Assembly (NCBI RefSeq): GCF_001857965.1
Contig: NZ_CP017774.1
Location: 310,001-374,000 of the forward strand
Direction of reading: 5' to 3'
Source of the DNA: Flavobacterium commune
GTDB lineage: Bacteria > Bacteroidota > Bacteroidia > Flavobacteriales > Flavobacteriaceae
Length of the DNA stretch: 64,000 nt
Part shown: positions 18,759-26,829 of the stretch, in pieces
How positions within the stretch are numbered: position 1 is the stretch's first letter
Layout: every line of letters begins with the position of its first letter
The notes under the pieces: generated by a model
Seen by the model: only the letters and a program-made list of their open reading frames with translations
Database searches by the model: none
Told to the model about the DNA's origin: nothing
Position numbers and translations under genes: made by a program

Positions 18759-18926
18759 TTAAGATTTATTTTGAATTCTATTTTTAAAACCCAAAATACA
18801 TAATACAACGCCTATTACCAATAGAATATAATACAGCGTTAATAATTGTTCTCTAACCATATTAGCTATCACAAAACAAACCACACTTATCATATACAGA
18901 TAAATCGGAGCTATATTCTTAATCAT
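18759..18926 (-). CDS. Small two-helix membrane protein downstream of ftsY
   Basis: A 55-residue protein starting MIKNIAPIYLYMISVVC and ending FKNRIQNKS. Two hydrophobic segments (about 7-23 and 29-46) are joined by a short loop with MVREQ, and a basic tail follows. It begins 7 bases after the ftsY stop, so the two are almost certainly co-transcribed. No named family is recognised. The clean start, the spacing and the hydrophobic pattern argue that it is real. A link to SRP-dependent insertion is only suggested by position. Confidence 0.7.
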   Translation of the reverse strand: MIKNIAPIYLYMISVVCFVIANMVREQLLTLYYILLVIGVVLCILGFKNRIQNKS

Positions 18927-18933
18927 ATCTTTG

Positions 18934-19914
18934 TTATTTAAAGAAAGAATCTACAAATTCATATTTATTAAAGACTTGTAAATCTTCAATACCTTCACCA
19001 ACACCAATGTATTTTACAGGAATTTGGAATTGATCCGAAATACCAATAACAACACCACCTTTAGCAGTACCGTCTAATTTAGTCACAGCTAATGAAGTTA
19101 CTTCGGTTGCTGCTGTAAATTGTTTGGCTTGTTCAAAAGCATTTTGACCAGTTGAACCATCAAGAACCAATAAAACATCATGTGGTGCATCGGCAACTAC
19201 TTTTTGCATTACGCGTTTTACTTTAGATAATTCATTCATCAAATTAACTTTGTTATGCAAACGTCCTGCAGTGTCAATAATTACAATATCGGCATCTTGT
19301 GCCACAGCTGATTGTAGCGTATCAAAAGCCACAGAAGCCGGGTCAGACCCCATATTCTGTCTTACTATTGGCACATCAACTCTATCAGCCCAAATTTGCA
19401 ATTGGTCAATAGCAGCAGCTCTAAAAGTATCGGCTGCCCCAAGAACTACTTTGTAACCTTGTTTTTTAAATTGGTAAGCCAGTTTTCCAATAGTAGTTGT
19501 TTTTCCAACTCCGTTAACACCAACAACCATTAAAACATATGGTTTTACATTAACAGGAATCACAAATTCAGTTGCTTCACCAGTATTAGTTTCTGATAGC
19601 AAAGCTGCAATTTCTTCTTGTAGAATTTGATTCAGTTCTGAAGTACCTAAATATTTGTCTTCAGAAACGCGTTTTTCTATACGGGTTATTATTTTTAAAG
19701 TAGTATCAACACCTACATCAGAAGAAACCAGAATTTCTTCCAGGTTATCCAAAACATCATCATCAACCTTAGACTTCCCTACTATTGCTTTACTTAATTT
19801 AGAAAAGAAAGTAGTTTTTGTTTTTTCCAAACCTTTATCTAAGGTTTGCTTCGCTTGTTCGCTTATGCTCGGGTCCTTTTTCTCTGTAGAAAATATTCTT
19901 TTAAAAAAACTCAT
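18934..19914 (-). CDS. ftsY: Signal recognition particle receptor FtsY
   Basis: GTPase that docks SRP-ribosome complexes at the inner membrane. A four-helix N domain covers about residues 15-110. The G domain has GVNGVGKT (132-139), DTFRAAAIDQL, DTAGRLHNK and TKLDGTAKGG. At 326 residues it lacks the long acidic A domain of E. coli FtsY, as is normal in Bacteroidetes. It lies downstream of the rpmB-rpmG-DUF4295 genes, but a hairpin at 19993-20022 separates it from them. Confidence 0.97.
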   Translation of the reverse strand: MSFFKRIFSTEKKDPSISEQAKQTLDKGLEKTKTTFFSKLSKAIVGKSKVDDDVLDNLEEILVSSDVGVDTTLKIITRIEKRVSEDKYLGTSELNQILQEEIAALLSETNTGEATEFVIPVNVKPYVLMVVGVNGVGKTTTIGKLAYQFKKQGYKVVLGAADTFRAAAIDQLQIWADRVDVPIVRQNMGSDPASVAFDTLQSAVAQDADIVIIDTAGRLHNKVNLMNELSKVKRVMQKVVADAPHDVLLVLDGSTGQNAFEQAKQFTAATEVTSLAVTKLDGTAKGGVVIGISDQFQIPVKYIGVGEGIEDLQVFNKYEFVDSFFK

Positions 19915-19992
19915 CGTATATACAGTATTAATAACAAGAGTATTAGCAAATAAATACCAATACCACTTTCAAAGAGTAAATATAGAAAATAA

Positions 19993-20022
19993 AAAAGCTA
20001 CTTCCTGAAGAAAGTAGCTTTT
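19993..20022 (-). terminator. Terminator or attenuator between the DUF4295 gene and ftsY
   Basis: AAAAGCTACTT / AAGTAGCTTTT (19993-20003 / 20012-20022) with an A-run to the left that gives a U-tract in minus-strand RNA. It would end the ribosomal-protein transcript or limit read-through into ftsY. Confidence 0.8.
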
Positions 20023-20041
20023 CTATATATGCTTTTATGAA

Positions 20042-20194
20042 TTATTTCTTTTTCAAGAATTCATCAACTAATTCAGGTGCAACGATAGTTTCTACGAAAG
20101 TATATGCGCCAGTTTTTGGAGATTTAACCATTTTAATGGCTTTTGATAATCTCTTTGAAGAAGTTTGTAACGATGCTACGGTTTTCTTTGCCAT
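20042..20194 (-). CDS. DUF4295 protein, small ribosome-operon protein
   Basis: A 50-residue basic protein starting MAKKTVASLQTSSKRL and ending DEFLKKK. It belongs to the DUF4295 family that follows rpmG in Bacteroidetes. Function is not established; size, charge and position suggest a ribosome-associated protein. It lies 72 bases after the rpmG stop and ahead of the hairpin that separates it from ftsY. Confidence 0.88.
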   Translation of the reverse strand: MAKKTVASLQTSSKRLSKAIKMVKSPKTGAYTFVETIVAPELVDEFLKKK

Positions 20195-20266
20195 GATTCA
20201 AATGTTATTTTAATTTTAATAAACCCCTTATGAAATCAATTGAGATTCTATCAAAATTTCTAATTA

Positions 20267-20449
20267 TTACTTAATTTCTTTGTGAACAGTTACTTTTTTC
20301 AAAACAGGGTTGAATTTTTTAATTTCCAATCTGTCTGGAGTATTCTTTTTGTTCTTAGTTGTAATGTATCTTGAAGTACCTGCAACACCTGAAGCTTTAT
20401 GCTCAGTACATTCTAAAATTACCTGGATTCTATTACCTTTCTTTGCCAT
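20267..20449 (-). CDS. rpmG: 50S ribosomal protein L33
   Basis: A 60-residue L33 starting [17 protein letters not shown]. It has no CxxC zinc pairs (only one Cys, in the ECTE position), so it is a C-minus form. It follows rpmB by 30 bases. Plausible L33 features are [21 protein letters not shown] and the basic C-terminus. Confidence 0.95.
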   Translation of the reverse strand: MAKKGNRIQVILECTEHKASGVAGTSRYITTKNKKNTPDRLEIKKFNPVLKKVTVHKEIK

Positions 20450-20479
20450 CTTGCTATATATTTATTTAGGAAAAAAGAA

Positions 20480-20716
20480 TTATTTAATAAATCCTTCTGA
20501 CTGTGCTTTTTTCAAAACAGCAGAAATTCCATTTTTATTAATTGTTTTTATCGTAGATGCTGCTACTCTAAGAGTAATCCATCTATCTTCTTCTGGAAGA
20601 TAAAAACGCTTTTTAACTAAGTTCACAGAAAACTTTCTCTTAGTTTTGTTCATAGCGTGAGAAACGTTATTTCCTACCATCGCTCTTTTACCTGTAAGGT
20701 CACAAACTCTTGACAT
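20480..20716 (-). CDS. rpmB: 50S ribosomal protein L28
   Basis: A 78-residue L28. [27 protein letters not shown] is the family N-terminus, and [18 protein letters not shown] closes the core. It is the first gene of the rpmB-rpmG-DUF4295 unit. The single Cys5 lacks zinc-pair partners. Confidence 0.96.
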   Translation of the reverse strand: MSRVCDLTGKRAMVGNNVSHAMNKTKRKFSVNLVKKRFYLPEEDRWITLRVAASTIKTINKNGISAVLKKAQSEGFIK

Positions 20717-20791
20717 TATACTTATATTTTATATTCGTTATTCAAAATCAGGGTGCAAAGAAAAGAAAAATAAACGGTTCCAACAAAAAAA

Positions 20792-22045
20792 TTACAAGAC
20801 ATTTTTAAAAATTTCTTTCTTTAGTATTTCTAAGCTTTTAATCAACGCTCTATCTATCACTTTTTCACGTGGTTGACCAAAATTAAACTCTTCCACAATT
20901 ACCTCATTTGGAGTAGCCAAAGCGATAAAAACACTTCCTAATTCGGCTTGTTCATCTCCTTTTGTCGGTCCGGCATTTCCAGTTGTAGCAAGTGCATAAT
21001 CGGTATTCATCAGCTTCTTAACATTTACAGCCATTGCCGTAGCCACCTCAGCACTTACAACCGAGTGTTTTTCTATAAAATCAGCAGAAATCCCCAATAC
21101 ATTTATCTTAGTTTCAGTTGCGTAAGAAACCACACTTCCTTTAAAATAACTGGAAGCTCCCGCTACCGATGACAAACTCGCCGCTATCTGACCTCCCGTA
21201 CAACTCTCAGCTGTTGCAATGGTTTTTTGCTGTTTTTTCAGCATTTTACCCACTAAAACCTCAATAGTTTCATCTTCTTCAAAACCAACAATAATATCAT
21301 TGATAATCGCATCTAAAGACTCCACATAAGAATCAATTGTTTTCTCCAATGCTTCTTTATCTTTTCCTCTGGCTGAAAGACGCAAACGCACTCTTCCCGG
21401 AGCAGGCAAATAAGCCAACTTGATAAATTCAGGCAAGCTGTTTTCCCAATCTTCAATTCGTTCCGCCACCATACTTTCGCCTTGTCCATACGTAAGAATG
21501 GTTTTATGAATAATATAAGGACGATTGTATTCTTTAACCACTTTGGGGATTATTTCATTTTCTACCAGATATTTCATTTCGAATGGCACTCCCGGTAACG
21601 AAACAAAAACCGTATTTTCTTTTTTCATCCACATTCCCGGAGCTGTCCCCACCTGATTATGAAGCACTGTGCAACGGGATGGAACTAACGCCTGATCTTT
21701 ATTGATTTGTGTAATGGTTCGTTTATAAAAACCTTCAATTAATTGTGTCACATGCTTTAAAACCGCCTGATCCACAATTAATTCATCTTCAAAATAATCG
21801 CAAAATGTTTTTTTAGTGACATCATCTTTTGTTGGGCCAAGTCCACCAGTGATAATCACCAAATCTACTTTGTTTTGCAATTTTTCAAAAGTATCCAGAA
21901 TATGTTGTTTATCATCACTAATAGAAATCATCTCATGAATTTCTACCCCTATTTTATCCAGGGATTTTGCAATAAACCCCGAATTGGTATCTATAATTTG
22001 ACCTATTAAAATTTCATCTCCTATAGTAACAATGGTTGCTTTCAT
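20792..22045 (-). CDS. CinA-family protein, nicotinamide-nucleotide amidase-related
   Basis: A two-domain CinA protein of normal length (417 residues). The N-terminal MoCF-like domain (about 1-170) contains [16 protein letters not shown] and [11 protein letters not shown], as in ADP-ribose/NMN-related pyrophosphatases. The C-terminal CinA domain (about 255-410) has [24 protein letters not shown] and [13 protein letters not shown], the deamidase signature with catalytic Ser and Thr. The likely role is recycling or detoxifying pyridine nucleotide by-products. It ends 75 bases before rpmB on the same strand. Confidence 0.92.
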   Translation of the reverse strand: MKATIVTIGDEILIGQIIDTNSGFIAKSLDKIGVEIHEMISISDDKQHILDTFEKLQNKVDLVIITGGLGPTKDDVTKKTFCDYFEDELIVDQAVLKHVTQLIEGFYKRTITQINKDQALVPSRCTVLHNQVGTAPGMWMKKENTVFVSLPGVPFEMKYLVENEIIPKVVKEYNRPYIIHKTILTYGQGESMVAERIEDWENSLPEFIKLAYLPAPGRVRLRLSARGKDKEALEKTIDSYVESLDAIINDIIVGFEEDETIEVLVGKMLKKQQKTIATAESCTGGQIAASLSSVAGASSYFKGSVVSYATETKINVLGISADFIEKHSVVSAEVATAMAVNVKKLMNTDYALATTGNAGPTKGDEQAELGSVFIALATPNEVIVEEFNFGQPREKVIDRALIKSLEILKKEIFKNVL

Positions 22046-22082
22046 TATATCATTTTGAAAATTTGAGTTCCTTATAAAATAA

Positions 22083-22112
22083 AATCAACACCCAAAAAAT
22101 TGAGTGTTGATT
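22083..22112 (-). terminator. Terminator of the FAH-Hpt unit
   Basis: AATCAACAC / GTGTTGATT (22083-22091 / 22104-22112), flanked on the left by A-rich sequence that becomes a U-tract on the minus strand. Confidence 0.75.
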
Positions 22113-22148
22113 CCTATGTATTTTTTTTGAATAAAAATTAAGATTTAA

Positions 22149-22493
22149 TTACAAATCGAAGTCTTTCTTAATTTCTTTAATTGCCTCTTTTACCTGCGAT
22201 TTTATGCTATCAAAAGTATGCTCAATATCTTTTCTTTTCCCTTCTTCTTTAGTCCAGGCTTCAACTTGAAGAATTTCCTCAAAAGCTACCGTCATACCCA
22301 ACAAATCTAATGTTGGCTTGATTTTATGTGCATAAGCATAGGCATGCTTGTGATCTTTCTTTTTTATTCCTTCCTTAATTTGCGCCAAATCTTCCGGCAC
22401 ATCATTTACAAACAAGGTTAGAATTTCGTTTACAAACTCTTGATCATTATCTGAGATTGCATATACTTTTGCTAAGTTGTAGTTTAAAGCCAT
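22149..22493 (-). CDS. Histidine phosphotransfer (Hpt) domain protein
   Basis: A 114-residue stand-alone Hpt protein. The phosphoacceptor is His56 in AYAHKIKPTLDLLGM, the classic HxxK/xP pattern, within a helical bundle. Such proteins shuttle phosphate between hybrid histidine kinases and response regulators. No kinase is encoded nearby. Its ATG overlaps the stop of the upstream FAH-family gene (TAATG), so translation is coupled. Confidence 0.85.
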   Translation of the reverse strand: MALNYNLAKVYAISDNDQEFVNEILTLFVNDVPEDLAQIKEGIKKKDHKHAYAYAHKIKPTLDLLGMTVAFEEILQVEAWTKEEGKRKDIEHTFDSIKSQVKEAIKEIKKDFDL

Positions 22494-23104
22494 TATTTTA
22501 TTTGTATTCTAAATAGTTTTTGTCCTTCTAAATATCCTTCCAAAACGTCGTTGGGATCTACCTTTGCAACCCCTTTAGGCGTTCCCGTAAAAATAATATC
22601 TCCTATTTTTAATGTAAAATATTGTGAAACATAAGCAATTAACTCATCTATTTTCCACAACATCATATTAACATTACCTTCCTGAACAGTTTGATTATTA
22701 TTTTTCAATTCAAAAGTAAGATTTTCTAACGAACTAAATTGCTCTTTAGGTAAAAAATCACCAATCACAGCCGAACCATCAAAAGCTTTTGCTTTTTCCC
22801 AAGGCAAACCTTTAGATTTTAAATCATTTTGCAAATCCCGGGCTGTAAAATCAATCCCCACACTTATTTCATCATAATATTTATGAGCAAATTTAGGTTC
22901 GATATACTTCCCTACCTTATTAATCTTTACAATAACCTCAACTTCATGCTGTACATCTTCTGAAAATTCAGGAATCACAAAAGGATGTTGCTTTAACAAT
23001 ATAGCCGAATCCGGCTTGATAAAAATCACCGGTTCAGTTGGACGCTCATTTTGTAATTCTTCAATATGACTGGCATAATTGCGACCAATACAAATTATCT
23101 TCAT
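22493..23104 (-). CDS. Fumarylacetoacetate hydrolase-family protein
   Basis: A 203-residue FAH-fold enzyme. KIICIGRNYASHIEELQ opens it, and EVEVIVKINKVGKYI (metal-binding Glu residues), VGIDFTARDLQ and FTGTPKGV are the family motifs. Related enzymes are acylpyruvate hydrolases, oxaloacetate decarboxylases or 5-carboxymethyl-2-hydroxymuconate isomerases; acylpyruvase or oxaloacetate decarboxylase is the likeliest. Coupled to the downstream Hpt gene, which looks coincidental in function. Confidence 0.88.
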   Translation of the reverse strand: MKIICIGRNYASHIEELQNERPTEPVIFIKPDSAILLKQHPFVIPEFSEDVQHEVEVIVKINKVGKYIEPKFAHKYYDEISVGIDFTARDLQNDLKSKGLPWEKAKAFDGSAVIGDFLPKEQFSSLENLTFELKNNNQTVQEGNVNMMLWKIDELIAYVSQYFTLKIGDIIFTGTPKGVAKVDPNDVLEGYLEGQKLFRIQIK

Positions 23105-23188
23105 TCTTGCAAGTTTATCGTTTTTAGTTTATGGTTCCCTGTTGAGTTACTAAAAAGAACTACAAACTATAAACCACAAACTACAAAC
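23105..23188. repeat. AT-rich imperfect inverted repeat
   Basis: The left arm (about 23110-23135, TTTATCGTTTTTAGTTTATGG) and right arm (about 23155-23189, rich in ACAAACTATAAACC) pair imperfectly. The gap otherwise holds no gene. The style resembles decayed dispersed repeats of this genome. Confidence 0.45.
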
Positions 23189-23959
23189 TTATTTCGTATT
23201 TAACTTTCTTAATTTTATTGCGGTCAATACCTTTTTAGTGTACAAAGGAAAATCAGCATTTTGAACCCAACTAAAATAGCCCGGTTCTTTTTCTAAAACA
23301 ACATCTACTTTTACTCCTTTATGTTTCCCAAAAGTAAAAATCTCATCTCCATCTTTATCAAAAGAAATCATCCCCGCAAAATCGGCTATTTTTTTTCTGG
23401 TTGTGAATTCAGACAAGGATTTCATATCGTTTTCCAAATCAGGATAACGGTCTAACTGTGCTTTCAATATTTCGTAAGTAGCTATTGTATCCGCTTCTGC
23501 CGAATGGGCATTTTCTAAACTTTTACCACAATAAAACTTTAAAGCAGCACTTAAAGTACGCTCTTCCATTTTATGAAAAATAGTTTGAACATCAACAGAA
23601 ACTCTGTTTTTCATATCAAAATCTACTCCCGCACGAAGTAATTCTTCTGCCAAAAGCGGAATATCAAATCGATCGGAATTAAATCCAGCCAAATCACTGT
23701 CTTTAATCATATTATAAACCTGAGAAGCCAGTTCAGAAAATGTAGGTTCATTAGCTACTTTTTCATCAGTAATTCCATGTACAGCGGTAGTTTGCGGTGG
23801 AATCGGAATCGTAGGATTCACCAGCCAGGTTTTGCTTTCTTTATTTCCGTTTGGAAAAACTTTAAATATTGAGATTTCCACAATTCTGTCTTTTCCAATA
23901 TCAATTCCTGTAGTTTCAAGATCAAAAAAGCAGATAGGTCTATTGAGTTTTAATTCCAT
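23189..23959 (-). CDS. 3'-5' exonuclease, DnaQ/DEDDh family
   Basis: A 256-residue exonuclease-domain protein. The catalytic motifs are FFDLETTG (Asp13, Glu15), GFNSDRFDIPLL (Asp) and HSAEADTIAT (His and final Asp), so the DEDDh set is complete. The C-terminal 80 residues, with ISFDKDGDEIFTFGKHKG, form the extra domain seen in Bacteroidetes DnaQ-like proteins. It may proofread or act in repair; the replicative epsilon subunit cannot be distinguished from paralogues here. Confidence 0.88.
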   Translation of the reverse strand: MELKLNRPICFFDLETTGIDIGKDRIVEISIFKVFPNGNKESKTWLVNPTIPIPPQTTAVHGITDEKVANEPTFSELASQVYNMIKDSDLAGFNSDRFDIPLLAEELLRAGVDFDMKNRVSVDVQTIFHKMEERTLSAALKFYCGKSLENAHSAEADTIATYEILKAQLDRYPDLENDMKSLSEFTTRKKIADFAGMISFDKDGDEIFTFGKHKGVKVDVVLEKEPGYFSWVQNADFPLYTKKVLTAIKLRKLNTK

Positions 23960-24023
23960 TTTTATAATATATAGCTACAAATATAAAGTTTTGAGTTTGA
24001 TTTAAACAAGAGTTCAAAAAAGA

Positions 24024-24056
24024 AAACCCGTCTTGTTTTTAAAACGAGACGGGTTT
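24024..24056 (-). terminator. Terminator with GTCTCG core, after the E2 gene
   Basis: AAACCCGTCTTGTTTT / AAAACGAGACGGGTTT (24024-24039 / 24041-24056). Its one wobble pair is G-U on the plus strand, although both neighbouring genes are on the minus strand. An A-rich left flank can serve as the minus-strand U-tract. Confidence 0.75.
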
Positions 24057-24075
24057 GCTGATATAAATTTCAAAA

Positions 24076-25386
24076 CTAAATAGTTCTTGTAATATCAAAA
24101 TTCTCTAAATATTCGGCAACTCGTTTCACAAACATTCCACCTAAAGCGCCATCAATAATACGATGATCATAACCATGAGTTAAAAACATTTTCTGACGAA
24201 TTCCAATAAAATCACCTTCCGGAGTTTCAATTACCGCCGGTACTTTTCGAATAGCACCCAAAGCTAAAATCCCCACTTCCGGCTGATTGAGAATTGGCGT
24301 TCCAAAAATACTTCCAAAAGAACCAACATTGGTTACGGTATAAGTCCCTCCTTTAGTCTCGTCCGGTTTTAGTTTTCCTAATTTTGCTCGATTTCCTAAA
24401 TCGTTTACAGCTTTTGCCATACCTACCAAATTCAGTTGATCTGCATTTTTAATTACAGGAACAATCAAATTACCGTTTGGCAAAGCAGCTGCCATACCCA
24501 GATTGATATTTTTCTTTTTAATAATATAATCACCATCAACTGAAATATTCATTCCTGGATAATCTTTCAATGCCTTAGCAACAGCTTCCATAAAAATTGG
24601 AGTAAAAGTCAGCTTTTCACCTTCTCTTTTCTCAAATTCATTTTTATGCTTTTCACGCCATTTTACAATATTGGTCATATCCACTTCTATAAAAGAATAA
24701 ACATGAGCAGATGTTTGTTGGGAAGAAATCATATAACCCGCAATCAACTTTCGCATTCTGTCCATTTCGATAATTTCGTCTCCACCGCTCACAGAAACCG
24801 GTGCAACTGATTTTGAAGAAACTGCCTCAACAACCTCAACAACTTCTTTTGCAGCTTCAACCTGAGGCGCATTCGTTCTGTTTTTCAGATATTCTAAAAT
24901 ATCATTCTTAGTCACTCTGCCTTCACTTCCTGTTCCCGGAATTTTTTCTAATTCTTCCATTCCAATACCTTCGGCAGCAGCAATATTTTTTACTAACGGA
25001 GAAAAGAATTTCTCAGAACCGGAATTAGTTATTGTTACAGGAGTAGCAACTGTTTCTTTTGCTATTTCTATCGTTTTTGTTACTTCTTCAATTATTTCCG
25101 GAGCTATTGTTTCTTCAATTTCAACTTCCACTACCGCTTCTTCTCCTTCTGTCTCAATGATCGCAATAGTTTGTCCTACCTCAACCAAATCATCTTTTGA
25201 AAACAATTGCTCTATCAAAACACCGGAAACCTCACTAGGTACTTCACTATCCACTTTGTCGGTAGCAACTTCCAGCACTGCCTCATCGGCTTCAATTTTA
25301 TCGCCTACTTGTTTCAACCAGTTTGTAATGGTTGCTTCTGCGACACTTTCTCCCATTCTCGGAAGCTTTAATTCGAATCTTGCCAT
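24076..25386 (-). CDS. Dihydrolipoamide acyltransferase (E2) of a 2-oxo acid dehydrogenase complex
   Basis: E2 core enzyme. The N-terminal lipoyl domain has the lipoylated Lys44 in EVATDKVDSEVPS. A Glu/Val/Ile-rich linker follows, then the E1/E3-binding domain (about 129-167, FSPLVKNIAAAEG to ILEYLK) and an Ala/Val linker. The catalytic domain ends with YDHRIIDGALGG, where His408 and Asp412 are the catalytic pair. A single lipoyl domain and the overall pattern fit the branched-chain 2-oxo acid type (BkdB-like) or a pyruvate/generic E2. No E1 or E3 gene is adjacent. Confidence 0.9.
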   Translation of the reverse strand: MARFELKLPRMGESVAEATITNWLKQVGDKIEADEAVLEVATDKVDSEVPSEVSGVLIEQLFSKDDLVEVGQTIAIIETEGEEAVVEVEIEETIAPEIIEEVTKTIEIAKETVATPVTITNSGSEKFFSPLVKNIAAAEGIGMEELEKIPGTGSEGRVTKNDILEYLKNRTNAPQVEAAKEVVEVVEAVSSKSVAPVSVSGGDEIIEMDRMRKLIAGYMISSQQTSAHVYSFIEVDMTNIVKWREKHKNEFEKREGEKLTFTPIFMEAVAKALKDYPGMNISVDGDYIIKKKNINLGMAAALPNGNLIVPVIKNADQLNLVGMAKAVNDLGNRAKLGKLKPDETKGGTYTVTNVGSFGSIFGTPILNQPEVGILALGAIRKVPAVIETPEGDFIGIRQKMFLTHGYDHRIIDGALGGMFVKRVAEYLENFDITRTI

Positions 25387-25787
25387 ATTGTTAACCTAAA
25401 AGGTAGTTTTTTAATTTCTGCTTGCGAAATTACTAAATTCTTAAAACATAAATTATATTAAATGTAGCTTTCCTATATTAATTATAACAAGCAACTCATT
25501 TTCAAAATAATAATCTACTTATTAATAAAAATCAAATCCTAAACACATCGTTTTTTACCAATTCGACAAAAAAACAAGTTCTCTAACAGAGTGTTTTTTA
25601 CAATAAATTAACTTTACTTAAGATAACCGCCTTCGCAAAAGTGTTATTTTCAATTTTTTCACTTCTAAAAACAGTCATTTTTTAAAAACATGAAAGCCTC
25701 AATTGAGATGATTAAATAGTCAATCCACAAAAATCGCTTACTTTTGAAGTATTATAAAGAACCAATTCCCTAAATTATTGCATCACA
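25387..25787. other. Divergent promoter region, 401 bp
   Basis: Very AT-rich gap between the divergent E2 and secreted-protein genes. A -7 box TACTTTTG (25739-25746) lies 41 bases before the TTG start of the secreted protein. No further gene or strong hairpin is seen. Confidence 0.5.
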
Positions 25788-26783
25788 TTGAAAAAAGTAT
25801 TCTTATTACTATTTCTGTTTTCAATCAACCAAATTCAATCACAAATTTCAGGTTGTACCGATCCTCTTTCTAAAAACTACAACCCGCTGGCCACCATTAA
25901 TAACGGAAGTTGCCTGTATCCAAAAACCAAAATCAAACCTGAATTCACTCTGAAATTAAGTGATACTTTAATAGAAACCTCTGGCTTGATTACTTTCGAC
26001 AATTTATTATGGACACAGAATGATGATACTGACACCGACATTTACGGAATAGACACCAACGGGAAAATTCAAAAGAAAATCAAACTCGAAAAAGTAACCA
26101 ATACCGATTGGGAGGAGATTTCACAGGACAGCAGTTATATTTATGCGGGTGATTTTGGCAACAATTATCAAGGCAATCGAACTGATTTACATATTTTAAG
26201 AATTGAGAAAAAATCTTTCTTACTGAATGCTCCCATAATTGATACAATTTCATTTTATTATTCAGATCAAAAGGATTTTACAATTCAAAAAACAAACAGT
26301 ACCAATTTTGACTGCGAAGCTTTTATTGTTTCCAAAGACAGTATTTATTTATTCAATAAGCAATGGAATCAAAAGAAAACCAGTATTTACACACTTCCTA
26401 AACAACCAGGAAAACATATTGCACAGTACAAACAAACACTCAATACCAAAGGCTTAATTACTGGTGCTACCTATTTAGAAGAAAAAAAATTAATAGTACT
26501 GTGTGGCTATTCTAAAACAGGAAAAACCTTTTTGTATCTTTTATATGATTTTAAGGATTCGGATTTTTTATCCGGAAACAAACGAAAAATACATTTAAAA
26601 ATCCCCTTTCATCAAATAGAAGGCATCGCTACATTTGATGGTATTCATTATTATCTGACTAACGAGCATTTACAGCTAAAACCAATCCTAAACGTTCCTC
26701 AAAAACTGCATGAAATCAATTTAAGTCCATTTTTGAATTCATTTCTTCAAAATCAAAAGCCACTGCCTAAAACAATAAACTAG
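25788..26783 (+). CDS. Secreted protein with CxDPxxxNYNPxA motif and propeller-like region
   Basis: A 331-residue exported protein. The signal peptide is KKVFLLLFLFSINQIQSQ. The next 25 residues carry the GCTDPLSKNYNPLATINN motif common in Bacteroidetes surface proteins. The rest shows repeated beta-strand blocks with NTDWEEIS, IYAGDFGNN and QIEGIATF, resembling beta-propeller esterase-like proteins. No type IX sorting domain is visible. Initiation appears to be at TTG (25788), since no in-frame ATG precedes the signal peptide. Function unknown. Confidence 0.7.
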   Translation: MKKVFLLLFLFSINQIQSQISGCTDPLSKNYNPLATINNGSCLYPKTKIKPEFTLKLSDTLIETSGLITFDNLLWTQNDDTDTDIYGIDTNGKIQKKIKLEKVTNTDWEEISQDSSYIYAGDFGNNYQGNRTDLHILRIEKKSFLLNAPIIDTISFYYSDQKDFTIQKTNSTNFDCEAFIVSKDSIYLFNKQWNQKKTSIYTLPKQPGKHIAQYKQTLNTKGLITGATYLEEKKLIVLCGYSKTGKTFLYLLYDFKDSDFLSGNKRKIHLKIPFHQIEGIATFDGIHYYLTNEHLQLKPILNVPQKLHEINLSPFLNSFLQNQKPLPKTIN

Positions 26784-26804
26784 TAGCAAATCAATCAAAT
26801 AGTT

Positions 26805-26812
26805 TACTTTTG
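26805..26812 (+). promoter_or_regulatory. -7 promoter box of the ABC-F gene
   Basis: TACTTTTG, 17 bases before the GTG start, implies a very short leader. Confidence 0.5.
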
Positions 26813-26829
26813 CCAAAAAAATTACAACT

